Below, in pieces: positions 49,512-60,586 of a DNA stretch of 64,000 bases (positions within the stretch are counted from its first letter, which is position 1; the number at the start of each line of letters is the position of its first letter). The position numbers were made by a program, and so were the translations under genes. A model generated the notes under the pieces. That model was given only the letters and a program-made list of their open reading frames with translations, did no database searches and was not told where the DNA came from. This DNA comes from Setaria digitata (Eukaryota > Nematoda > Chromadorea > Rhabditida > Setariidae): the NCBI GenBank assembly GCA_003640385.1, contig RCAB01000005.1, positions 248,001-312,000 on the forward strand, read 5' to 3'.

Positions 49512-52259
49512 ATGAAGAAGCACGATGTTCCCAGAATTGTCCCATGGGAGCCTTATAAAGTAAGTTCAAAGTTGTTTCAAGCATTTTAAGTTTGATAGCT
49601 TTCTCAGAATTCTCAGTTTATTTTCATACTTTCCAGATCGTTTCATTAGCTGTTTCATACGAGGTGGGAGGTGGATTTGAATTTAACCTTATCGTTTGAT
49701 TTTGATTTTTGCTTATCAATATAGATAATTATTTCCTGATTTTATTTTCTTGACAGACTGGCTATTTGTATCCGACAGTTAGGTTAATTATCCTACAATT
49801 CGCTAAAATCTGGAATAGATATTATCACTTTAATCCATAGCTCTGTTCCTTAGTATTTTTGAATAAGTACGACGTTCTATTCAGGATATCTTCTCTTTTG
49901 ATCTGTTTGGTGGTAGTTTCTACTAAATAGTTCCTGTTAATCGGTTTAGTAGCGAAACACGCATGGCAGTTAAATGTTTAATGTTCGTTGCTGCCACTTG
50001 CTAAATAAATGAATTTTGAGCAAGGATAATAAGCAGACAGAAGTAATCGATTTTTCATGCTTCTGAGATAAGATGAGGGCATATGAAACCTTGTAAGTAA
50101 AAGTTGAAAAGAACAAATTCCTTTCATTTATCATTCTCATTTGCATTCAAAAATAATATGCGTGATCGGTGAGTAGAAATGAGCTTATTCCGGATTCAAA
50201 AGGTTTCTCCTCCCCTATTTTAATGGTAGGTACGTCAAAGTTCTTTTTTGTATTAACCTAACTATATTTTCTGGTGATGTGCGCTTTACAGTAGATTCTT
50301 GTATTCGAAGTTAGATAAGGTACTCACATTGCTAGCTGCAAATGTTTGAAACTTGAATTTCGCAGGTTCTCAAATGTCTCCCTTTTCTTCTTGCACAATG
50401 AAATTTTCAGGCAGCAACCGCGGCCTATGTAAAAGGAAGTCATCGTCCTAATTTATTACCTCCTTTAATCCAGTATCAGTTTGCGAATTCGAATTCTGAT
50501 TTGCTGACAAATAAAAATAAATTACATCTGGCCGGAGGGAATTCTTCCCCAAGAAGTATAATTTTTTTCCCTGTGGTTCCTGATCTATGAAAATGTTGAT
50601 TAGTAAAAATTATCTCTTTCAGTAGCTTTCTTATTCGCTACTTTAGACTTTATGAAAACGGATTTATTTGTACTTCACTATGAGTATGATTTTTGAGTTG
50701 GAATTAAATTCAGTGAGAAACTCAAATTCATTCGATGCACTTGATCCCAAACTAGGGATTTTTTCAAGAAATAGTAGCCTACTCGAAGATATGTGCGATG
50801 GATTCATCGTGTATTTCTTACTTTTTTAAATATTTCTAGTGAGTTCCGGAGAGGTCAAGATTTACGGTTTATCAAAAGTGCGGCCAGTCGGTGACGGAAA
50901 AGAATCACCATCAGTTGCTAGGAATGTTGAAGTTGAGAAGGATGGGAATGCGGATGATGCAAAGGAAATTAAAAAACTAAAAAATGATCTCGAGGTGAAG
51001 TTGTTTGAATCTTGTTACTGTAGAAAATTAGGTCCATTGGAAAACCAGCCTCTGTCTGTATTCATGGAAGCTTTCCTTCGATGACCCCACGAGTGTCTAG
51101 AGAAGACAGTCGTCAACTAGCTGTCCATCCTCTCAGGATCTCTGGATATTCTTCTGGATCTTCTTGCAGTTAGAAAGACAATTAACTGGAGAACTGAAGC
51201 GCATACTTGTTGCTACAATGGGTGATGATTTAACATGTCATGTTCAGTCGCTAAGTGAAGATAAAGTTCGCCTTGCTCGTATGATGACGAAATTTGAAGC
51301 ACAGGTGAAGCTTTTTATATGAGAGAAAATTTTTTCTACGTTTTGAATCTTTTTTTTTTTTGTTTTCATAGCTTTTACTTTCTATCGCTGACTCTTAAAG
51401 TGGATTTTAGGCTTACCTGTTAATTCGATAACTTCCACTTAACTTATTTGATTTTTTAAATAGTGGCGGAGTTTAGATTAAGTCATTGTAAACTTCCAAT
51501 TTGACAACACGAAGTTACTTTCATAAAATTCGCCAAAATTTAAAGCATGTTAATCCAATACTGGATTTTCCAAAGTAACATTCGCATATTTTCCTGAGGT
51601 TATCCCAGTTCTCCCTGTGACTTGTTTAGCTGACACATGACCAGGATCGAGCTGAAGATTTGGCCATATTGGCAGATATGTGGCGTTGTAAATTCTTGGC
51701 AATGAGTATCCGGGCGGACGAAATGCGTAACCAACGGTACCGTCTATTTAATCACTGCAAACAGCTGCAAGTTTTACTCAAGAGATTTCTCTCCGCCGAC
51801 TGGAATCAGAACCGCGAGAAATCTACATCTCCAGCCTTAGAAGCGCTAATAAATGAAGCCCATGCGGCGCTAAAAATTGATCTTTCAATGTTTATGGAAC
51901 GTTCGCCTTGTGATGAGAAAGTTTGTAAGCCAGTTTCACTTACATCGAATATCACTGTCACTTGTTGTAAACATTGCATTGGTAAGGAAATTAAATTAAT
52001 TTAGCTTCGGTTATGATTTAGTGGCTATTACTCTTCCTAAGCTGTGTTGCTCGAAATTCAACTAATTTGAATTCGTCTATTTAGCTCTAATATAATGATA
52101 CTAACCGTTTATTCCTTATTACATTTTTTTTGGAGACGACAGTTTGCGGATATTTATTACCTTACAAATTATTGCTTCAATTTCATGTATAACTACTAAA
52201 AAAAAAGGAGACTTCGAAAAATAAGCTTGCTTTTTCTAGAATTTACTAGCGAGAATTGA
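49512..52259 (+). CDS. BLZF1: Golgin-45 (BLZF1)
   Basis: Golgi coiled-coil tether that binds GRASP55/GRASP65 and Rab2 and maintains stacked Golgi. Six phased exons: 49512-49559, 50411-50555, 50840-50994, 51170-51304, 51630-51981 and 52240-52259, about 284 residues. Seen: short N-terminal [16 protein letters not shown], a disordered region, then the conserved leucine-zipper block [64 protein letters not shown]. The end is CCKHCIEFTSEN, with the last six codons on a 20-base exon. In the mammalian complex a Cys-x-x-Cys near the golgin-45 C-terminus helps form a zinc site with the GRASP55 PDZ domain; the CKHC seen here fits that role. Shorter than human BLZF1 (about 400 residues), mainly in the N-terminal half. 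Confidence 0.87.
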
Positions 52260-53043
52260 CAGTTAATTGTGAAAGTTATTTTGAATTATTCGTAACCGAT
52301 ATCCGACTTTTGAGGAAAAAAGAGTAGATTAGCTATGAGAGAGTACAAATTGACTTCTGAAACACAGCAAATTTTTTGAACTTTTAACCGATTAGAAAGT
52401 GACATTGTCCAGAAGTATATGTAAATGTTAAATGCTTTTATGATTATATGAATTTGTTTTATCTTTTGTTCACTATTGACTTTTTGTAAATGTAACACCG
52501 GTCTTAGATATACAGTAAGAAAATTGTATTGAAATGCATACTTTTTTATGCATTGTGACTTTTATTTAATGTAATTTTATGTCATATTAATTCCATGTTA
52601 GATTGGTTCATTTCATTTCTCTTTGCATACTAGAAACTTTCGAACTATATTTGGCTATATTCATTGTCATTATGGTATTATTCTTGGATAAGCAGTTTTT
52701 TTTTCTCCACTTTTATCAAATAATTCTTCAGGTTTTATCAAACCTTTTGCAAAAGGCATTTACCTGTAATCTGTAATCACTTTGAACTTAAAAAATGAGA
52801 ATTAGGACGTCAGTGATCATTATACTACCATGACGAGTAGAGTCTTGTTTCGTGGATAAAAGCGATTTATAAGAAATTATAAAATTTCACTATGAAGTTG
52901 GTTGGCGCGAGGAGATTCCTGTATTACGGATTTCTGTACGTGAAGAGTGCACTCTTCTACCTCTGTCATCATTTCGCTTTAAATATTAGTTTGTACAAAT
53001 TTTTTTTCGTCTTCGCAGTAACAGTTTTATTTTCGGCTCTTGG
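52260..53043. other. Spacer between golgin-45 and SF3B5
   Basis: About 780 bases, AT-rich, no coding signal beyond the SF3B5 leader. A CTTCGCAG acceptor at 53017-53018 lies 25 bases before the SF3B5 ATG. Confidence 0.4.
53017..53018 (+). promoter_or_regulatory. Probable trans-splice acceptor of SF3B5
   Basis: TTTTCGTCTTCGCAG is a polypyrimidine-AG site 25 bases upstream of the ATG with no upstream coding exon in phase. This is the usual position for spliced-leader addition, SL1 or an operon-type leader. Confidence 0.5.
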
Positions 53044-53500
53044 ATGGCAGCGCCGACAGAACGATTTCATGTACTTTCACAACTTGATCATCTGCAGTCG
53101 AAATACACAGGTACTGGGCATGCTGACACGACGCGATGGGAATGGCTTGTTAATCAGCATCGTGATACATATGCATCGATGATCGGTGCGTTATCTTTTA
53201 TTGCTAGTTAGGCGTAAAGCAATAAGCATTTAGAAAAATCAGTTTTTACCTTCAAATTGATGGCTATGAACCTTCTAAGAATTTAAATTTTTACAACTAA
53301 TACAGTTTAGTCTTCAGGAAGAAATCTTCAAAACGAAATTTCTGTTCTAAAGAAAGACAAATAATTTAGGCCATCCAGATCATCTAAGTTTGATAGCGGT
53401 ATGTGAGAACGAATCAAGGGCTAGAGTTCGATTCAATTTATTGAACCAGATGATCGCGCCTTGTGGACCACCACCCGAGAAATCTCCTCTTGACGAGTGA
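53044..53500 (+). CDS. SF3B5: SF3B5 (SF3b10), splicing factor 3B subunit 5
   Basis: Small core subunit of the SF3b complex of the U2 snRNP, which recognises the branch site; it packs against SF3B1 and SF3B3. Two phased exons, 53044-53185 and 53370-53500, give 90 residues against 86 in human. Almost every position is recognisable: MAAPTERFHVLSQLDHLQSK, YTGTGHADTTRWEWLVNQHR, DTYASMIGHPDHLSLIAVCE, NESRARVRFNLLNQMIAPCG, PPPEKSPLDE. The start Met is followed by a short nematode-type AAPTERF instead of the vertebrate TDRYT. It lies 785 bases downstream of golgin-45 on the same strand. Confidence 0.97.
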
Positions 53501-55292
53501 TCGATTTCTTTTACTTCCTCTATTCTTTCATGTCTCGAAAATCGTACATTGCTGATGTTAAACATGAAAATTCAAGATTTTTATTTCCAAAGTTTTTTTA
53601 TAGCACAGTTTATTAAATTAACTGGTTCTGATTTTGTTTTGCATATCAAATATAATTCTAATAATTGCGAGTCGTGACTAGAAAAGTCAGGAAGTCATTG
53701 AGGTAATACGTGGACATTATCAGCTTTGTAAGAAGATGAACAAGATTTTCTGACTTGACAAATTTTCGAATATCTAAACACATGGTATTTGTAAACTTGT
53801 GCAGATCATCAAAATACTGCATAATTCGAACAAAAGCAGTCGGAGGACACTGAGGTATCATTTTTAAAATTGTAGAGTAAAATTTTGAGTGTATGAAGAT
53901 TCTGTCAAACTTAAATTATCTGGAAAGCAGGGAAAAAGGTTGCAGTAATCAGCAAGCATATAGTCTCCACTACGTTTTTCTGATCTGTGGTATCTAAAAA
54001 CAAAAAGGCCCTAAAGTCTACGAATCGATTGATATGGTATGTATAACGAACGAGAAAAGACTTCGTAATCGTAGCTTGTTCAAAGGGCTGCTTCTGAGAT
54101 CCATTTTTATAATATTCAAATATGCTGTAAAATAGATGAATCGTTATCTCTAGAAAATTTTTGAGGTTTAGTAGAATGACGATGCAACTAGTCAGAAGCA
54201 TTTACATGATTTATTCATTTACACTTTTTAAAATCTATATCACGAGAGATATAAAATATAGCAAAAAACAAGAAGGAAAAGTGGTGGGAAGGTGTTCGGG
54301 AAGTTGCTTCTCTACAAATTTCGTGGATTTCAATTTTTTCGATTTGAAAAGTTGTAGGGGAAATCAGAATTTTACTTTTCAATTCCTTTACTTTGATTGT
54401 GATGGTGAATTTCGAATTTAACGACTTGTGGACTATCGTAAAGTTGGTTCTTTATGAAGAAATTCTCAACTTGAAGTTGGATGGATTTCCTCAGATTCTT
54501 CGGTACATGAATGGGAACATCCATATCTGCAGAGTATTTGAAACTTTTTTTTTTTTTTTGAAAGTAAAGAAAAATGCTTGAATTTTTTTATAGAGCAGTG
54601 CAGACCCTATTATACGAGAAAGTTAGAAACTAGAAGCAAACAGCAGTACTTCTGAAGAATAAAATTCAAAGCAACATGGTTGGAGTTCTGACCGAGTGTG
54701 TTCGGCGAATAATTTCACTGAAGACAAAGAAAGGGCTGAAATCCTATAATGCGACAGATTGTGACACATACGATACATCATCTCACCGTAAAACTTTCAA
54801 GTACCACGGCAATGCTTACAAGTCTGTGCAATATAATAGCCAGGTGTAAAGATGGTAGAAGCAGAGTTTCTAGCTTTCTTAAGTAAAATCTGAATTTGTA
54901 AAGTGATAAGTCTACAAAATACAACAAGGAGGAAAAAGCAAATGAAAAAGGACAACAGTCACGGTTTATTTTGTTAGCTCCTTAATTACTTGAATTCATC
55001 CTCCAGCTTTTCAAAACACCCATGCAATCCGAAAGAACATTTGTTTCGAACTTATTTTGTGTAGTTTTCAAAAGTAAATTTATCAACACGAAAAATTTAC
55101 ATTAATTTCCGGAAACTTCCCCTACCTAACTGAATAGTAAACGGGTCTTCTCAATGTTAGGGCTTTACCCAATAAAAAGTTCAATACTTCCACGAAAAAT
55201 TTATGGTATAGTGACAAGAAATGTAGTAAAGCCAATATATATAACTTTCATAATTGCATGAGTGATATGTAGACTTGAATAGTTTTGAAATC
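53501..55292. other. Intergenic region, nothing supported
   Basis: About 1.8 kb between SF3B5 and the 3' end of the first CX-module gene. Open frames at 53658-53861 and 53911-54201 (minus) and 54161-54421 (plus) have low-complexity AT-rich codons and no splice-compatible neighbours. No gene called. Confidence 0.4.
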
Positions 55293-56362
55293 TTAAATGA
55301 AATGCGCAACAGGAACAATTAGAAGGATATTTCCGAACCCGAAACTTGGGAAAGAAGATGCGCCACCACGCCAACAACAGTCGTAGCCACAGCAGTACTC
55401 GTCGTAATTGCAGCTCCATACTAGTTCTTTGGGCCTAGTGCCATCGTCGAAATATACATTTCCCAACTGTGGATCCCCTTCTTGTACAGGCATACGGCAC
55501 ATGTGAGTACCATAACCACTGCGGTAATAGTTGGAACCCCAGTAATACGGACGACTGTTCCACCTGAAGTGGCAGATGCATATTTCATTAAATTAAAAAG
55601 CTTTCTATGCAAGCAATGTCAAAGATTCAGGAAAACGAACATCATTGGTGCATAAGCACTTCGTATTAACGCTTTCCCAGCTTTATAAGTGAGGTAACCA
55701 GCTGCAGCACCAGCAATAAATGAACCAATGTTTGACTTGGTAAATCTGAAGAGACATTATGGAATAATTTGAATTCGGTCTTTGAAAGTCTCGAAATGAA
55801 ATCCTCACACTAATCGACTCATAAACAACGAGCATCGAAACTTGGTCATCTTTCAGCAGTTAAATTTCTAAAATGAAGAGGAAATAAATCTATTCCACTA
55901 AAACTTATTTTACAAATAGAATCTTTGTTCTAACATCAGAGGAACGACTAGAATTGCGCAAAAGCTTTTTTAATGAATAAAAATGTCAGAGAACAAAACA
56001 AACATATTACACGTTGGAAATAAAACTCACAGGCCTCCTCCACGCGGTCGTCCCCACGAGGTGCTACGCGAACTGCTACCCCACTGACCGGCAGCTGTTC
56101 CGCCAAACCTGCCATCTCTACGTGTACCCCACTTGCTATCACGTGGATAACCGGGAGCACTTTTTGAAGAACCAAAAATTCCTGTTCTAGCTCCGGAACC
56201 TGAAAGACCTCCACTCGTACGCAAACCTCCAAATAAACCACCGGATCGGCTTGCCGATGTACCGCGACCTCCGGTCAGTGTTCCACCACGCTTGCACCCA
56301 CATTCTCCTATCACTACTAGTAATAATAGGAGCTCAAGAGGCAAACGGCGTTGTGAATTCAT
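55293..56362 (-). CDS. Secreted CX-module protein 1 (Gly/Ser/Arg-rich)
   Basis: Three phased exons: 56031-56362, 55641-55745 and 55293-55563, about 235 residues. It has a signal peptide (LPLELLLLLVVIGECGC), a low-complexity Gly/Ser/Arg region (GGLFGGLRTSGGLSGSG), then a hydrophobic KSNIGSFIAGAAAGYLTYKA followed by APMMWNSRPYYWGSNYY, and the CX module MCRMPVQEGDPQ, GNVYFDDGTRPKELVWSC, EYCCGYDCCW. The CX module is a nematode-type extracellular domain of unknown function with paired cysteines. The tail NILLIVPVAHFI may be a short hydrophobic end or membrane tail. Exon 2 uses the donor after ATGAT (GTTCGT) because only this keeps the PMMW reading. The start at 56362 follows a TTTTAG acceptor at 56385-56386. 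Confidence 0.85.
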
Positions 56363-56384
56363 ATTCTGTACATATCGCTCTGAC

Positions 56385-56386
56385 CT
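56385..56386 (-). promoter_or_regulatory. Probable trans-splice acceptor of CX protein 1
   Basis: CAACTTTTAG ends 22 bases before the ATG that precedes the signal peptide. This favours the Met at 56362 over the in-frame Met at 56452. Confidence 0.4.
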
Positions 56387-56778
56387 AAAAGTTGGTTGAG
56401 ATGTTGGATCTCTTCGATTACAGCAATGTGACCTGTGACCCAACTGAATCATTCTCCACTCCTTTCCTCAACCACAAATCATAATGGGCTTCTCCAAAGT
56501 CTCTGGACTGAAGTGAACTTTCCAGATTTGTCACTATTTCCAGGTAATGTTAGAACAGTCCACCTGGAGATAGGTAACAAGTCTGTTCAAGGATATTTCG
56601 ACATTGCTATCTTCAGTAAAGTAATGCGAAGACATTTGCTATGAGGAGAAAAAAAGGCATGAACAAAATCTATGACATTATCACTAACTTTAGTGATAGT
56701 GCTGCCTTAAACACCAAGCTAATCTGAATCTAATCATTATCATCTGCATCATTCAGTTTGAGTCACTCTCTCACACCG

Positions 56779-56997
56779 TTAGCGGTATTTCTGCTCACAG
56801 CGCATACTAGCCCTTTCATATCGTTCTTCTGCAACTAATTCTTGACGAGAATTTGTCGTCAGAATCTTGGCGTAACTCCTTTGCATTCTACCTCTATTTC
56901 TCATGCTGTAGCAAGGCGTATTCCGGTCAGTAGGCTGATGTGCAGATGTAAAGTTTAAATTTAAGAAACCATTCGAATTCTCTTCACCGTCATCCAT
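56779..56997 (-). CDS. Small hypothetical protein
   Basis: Open frame of 72 residues, MDDGEENSNGFLNL to YERASMRCEQKYR. Rich in charged residues (Glu, Arg, Lys, Asp) with balanced codon use, unlike the AT-driven frames around it. No signal peptide, membrane segment or known domain. It could be a single exon or part of a longer minus-strand gene. No convincing splice partner was found, and its status is uncertain. Confidence 0.25.
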   Translation of the reverse strand: MDDGEENSNGFLNLNFTSAHQPTDRNTPCYSMRNRGRMQRSYAKILTTNSRQELVAEERYERASMRCEQKYR

Positions 56998-58729
56998 TCA
57001 TTCACCATGTACATGGCGGGTACAGATTCTTCAGATATCCTTTATTCTACAGATTCACCTTTAGAAAACTTGGTGGTTGAAAGCTCCCAACAGTGAATCA
57101 ATAAAAATGAAAAAACAGCCCAGCCACCGAATATTGCAAAAACAAGTGAGCAGTCATCATCATTGTGGAGGAAAGAGGCTAAGCGGAGAAGAGGATGAAC
57201 TCGAGACTAGACTGCTCAGCATCAGTTCTCACTTCCTCCTCTTTCATCTCTTCATTAGACTGTTCTCTCAGAATCGTCATCGTATTTACATCTCTGTAAC
57301 TGTTGTTTTCAGGTCCCTTATGTATGTCTCTACTCGTTACTTCAATTATTTGAGCTCCAACAATCCTATCTATTCTCGAGAATCAGTATTCCTAAAGAAA
57401 AGGTGTAGTGGGAAAGCTTCGTTTAGTCAAGTCAGAGAAACATTGTTTCAGAAGCAATCTTAAAAACAATATACTGCAGCACTCTAGGAATGTATAAATA
57501 TGAACTTTTATGAAATAATTCCGATGCCTTTTAAACTAATGATGGAAGATTCCATGAGAAGGAGCAATTATCTGTCATTTACACTTTTTTTTTGGCAATT
57601 TTCTTAGAGTGCTTGAATTTTTAAAAGCCCTAAAATTTACAGGAAAATTCTGAATCATTTCCTAATAAATTTGTATTAAATGACAGACACTGTAAATCAG
57701 TGTTCCTAAAGATCAATGCTAAATCTGAAATCGGTTCTTCCATATTTTCAAATTAATGTCATCGTTATCCGGGGAGATTTTAGTTTTTCGACTAATTTTA
57801 AGTCGAAATTTTAAATGATTAGAATTTCCTCAACCCAGCAATCAAATTCGCAAACCAGACTGATCCGCTTAGAGCTGCCAACAGGTAGTTTATTTCGAAA
57901 TCATTATCATATACTGCATAACAATCAAGCACATAAAACAGTAAAAAAAAAAGAAAAGATGTTGTAGAAAATGGTAACGGATTCTATTAATAGAATCTAC
58001 GAAGGATCGAAAACTACTGTAAAACTGGACTTCAAATCATATATACTTGTGCCACATATAGCATATTCCGATATCTTCCTCATTTACGCTTTGTATTAAA
58101 TAATGAACGAATACAGCCTTATTTATATTAAAGAATTAAATGCTAATCTGTGTTGCAAATTAGTCTAGAACAAATTCTTTAAATGATAGAGCCAAGCTAA
58201 AACACATATTACCTATTGGACAGATACTTTAATAATATTTTTATTGCCATTGCTAACAAAAATGATTGGGAAGGACAGTGATAAATATGGTAGTAATTAC
58301 TTTGTTGTGAAGATGCGGCATGTCAGACGAGGCAGTTTTCCCATTTTATCTAAAAACTCAAAATTTTTTAAAAAAAAAAAAACTTCTTTTCTAGAAGGAT
58401 TAAATGGGTAAAATAAGTTTCCTTTTTTTGTAGAAACAAATAAACCTATTATTTAGAAAAATTTTCACTAATAAAAAGTACGAAAGAACTTACACAATTT
58501 ACAGGTTTGCTTTATACGTTGTAAAAGTTCATAGAGGTATCTTTCTAAACCATTTCAGCTGGCAAATTTTATGATAAAAGGCAAATGTAAAAAGTAGAAG
58601 AGTAATTTAGTTGAAATGATAACAATAATATCACACCATTAACAGCAGCAACGAAAAGATGCTGAAAATTTGAGCAGTGGAATTAGTGCGTTGTTAACTA
58701 AGATAAATGAGAGGAGTGCAGCTGTGTTA
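56998..58729. other. Intergenic region, nothing supported
   Basis: About 1.7 kb between the small frame and the 3' end of the second CX gene. A Ser/His/Lys-rich frame at 57077-57463 has no domain and no splice support. The remainder is AT-rich and non-coding in appearance. Confidence 0.35.
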
Positions 58730-60583
58730 TCATGAAGTTATGGAATCCGTAACTAATGAAGTGCTGCAGTATTAAACAATAGCATTATATCATTTCATCA
58801 GGTAATAGACTATAACAACTAATTCTGAAAAAGCTAGTTCTTAAAATGGACTAGCTATAAGATTTTTTAAATTGAAAAAAAATAATACCTAAGATAAATA
58901 ATCCATGATGGTCTACTATGTTGAGGGGAAGTCCCAGATGGAGCCTTTGGTGCTGGGCAACAGTCAGTACCACAGCACACTTCGGTACCACTCTTACAAT
59001 TCCAAGTTATTGACTTTGGCCTTGAACCATCTTTGAATTGGACCTTGAAAGTTGTAAATTAAATAATTTTTCCAGCAAAATAATATACTCACAAATTTGT
59101 AACTTTTGTCTAAAATCCGAAGCATAATATTAAAAACAGCATACTGTTTTAAAGAACTCCTCTGGTGTCATGCTAGTCGAGTTTTTGGATTCGCTGGCAT
59201 TCGGCGCGGGAGTTGAACCTTCCTTAAATAACAGGAAATTGGAAGAGAACAAAAGAAAAAGCACAAAAACATCCCCAACGGTGCTAATAAATGCTCTTGA
59301 ATTTCAACATTTAAAAAGTCCATTTCTTGCTTCTAAAATCTTAAAATCAAAAAGTCTTGTCCTGTTGCTTTGGAAATCTCATTTTTAAAATTTTTATTAA
59401 CCTGGATCATCTTCACAACATCATCAATTGGCACTGAACACATGAAATAACCATTCTTCAGTATATGATTTTCCTTATCAAAATAATAATCTTGACCATT
59501 TGGCGCTCTCAATGGGTTCGAATTAGAATGAAGAATCGCCTGTAACAAAAAACATTTCGGTTTGAAATTTCACGCATGTTCAGTGGAATATTGTGTCACC
59601 ATACTCATCAGTGAAGTAAGAGAGAGGACTAAATTTTGAGGCGCTGAGAAATGAAACAGCTAGAAGGAAATGAACATTAAGCACTGATAATGTTGCTTCT
59701 AATCCAGCCTTGCAGCGCTGCAATCAAACGTGTTTTGTGCGATAGCCAAACGAGTTTCTTTATGAAAAAAGTTTTTGACAAATGATATGATTTGAAGATA
59801 GCTTGCCTTTCCTAACTGAAAAGTTGCCAGGCCTGCCGCGCCTCCAAGCACTCCACCGAGAATAGCTTTCCCGAATGTTCCTTTACCGGACGATTTGGAA
59901 CTGATAATTTTTAAAATTACTTAACTCTTCATTTCTGTATATCAGAAAATGAAATGTTAACTTGATGAGAAAAATTAGGTTTTATAAATATCACAAGCTA
60001 TTCTTTACCTTTCCTTTTCAGATTATTTCTTTGAAAGTTTTCTGTAACTCACTTGACATAACCACCTTGATGATTGTAACTGCCAAATTGTTGGGAGTTA
60101 TAACCTCCTGGCTGGTGGTAACCACCTTGCTGTGGATGATAACCACTTTGCTGTGCATGATAACCACTTTGCTGCGGATGATAACCGCCTTGCTGCGGGT
60201 GATAACCACCATGGTGTGGTCGATAAGCCTGAAAATCGACAAACTTATTAAAATTATAATGGCTTCTGACTCACACCAATTTATATGTCATGAGTAGAGC
60301 GGGAAAAAAACTTCATGAGTATGAAGCGACAGAAACTATTACTACCATTTAAATATCAACTGCTAGTTTGTTACAGGCTTAGCTACACTAACATAATGAC
60401 AGCCACTACTTTATGGTTTATGGCATAAAGGAACATATCGATCAAGCATAACAATGTCGAAAGTAATGTGGAACTGACAGAATTTGTTCTTGCTGAACTG
60501 AAGCCGCGATTTTTTCCTCCAGAAATTTTTCGCGCACCAGCAAATCCTTGAGTGAGCAGCAGTAAGATAATCACTTCATACAT
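58730..60583 (-). CDS. Secreted CX-module protein 2 with prion-like GGYHPQQ repeats
   Basis: Phased exons: 60479-60583, 60053-60228, 59807-59900, 59402-59539, 59145-59222, 58889-59043 and a tentative last exon 58730-58763, about 260 residues. Signal peptide MYEVIILLLLTQGFAGA. Exon 2 encodes about five tandem units of the type GGYHPQQ / SGYHAQQ. A Gly/Ala hydrophobic stretch follows (AILGGVLGGAAGLATFQLGK), then the CX module: YYFDKENHILKNGYFMCSVP, a Ser/Thr/Pro-rich loop (GSTPAPNASESKNSTS), VQFKDGSRPKSITWNC, TEVCCGTDCCPA. The exon 3-4 junction uses a GC donor (AAAG, then GCAAGC). Nematode CX proteins are extracellular; function unknown. The 3' end is uncertain: the tentative last exon (TSLVTDSITS) fits phase only. 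Confidence 0.82.
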
Positions 60584-60584
60584 G

Positions 60585-60586
60585 CT
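60585..60586 (-). promoter_or_regulatory. Probable trans-splice acceptor of CX protein 2
   Basis: TTATTATTGCTCAG ends one base before the ATG, so the leader would be followed almost directly by the start codon. Very short spacers like this are common in trans-spliced nematode mRNAs. Confidence 0.45.

Noticed and set aside
52892..53182. 96-codon hydrophobic plus-strand frame
   Set aside because: Overlaps SF3B5 exon 1 in another frame; the SF3B5 reading is unmistakable.
56027..56452. Upstream in-frame Met of CX protein 1 at 56452
   Set aside because: A TTTTAG acceptor lies between it and 56362, and the signal peptide follows the later Met.
60018..60242. Val/Ile-rich minus-strand repeat frame
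   Set aside because: Alternative frame of the GGYHPQQ repeat; the signal peptide and phased exons support the Gly/Tyr/His/Gln reading.
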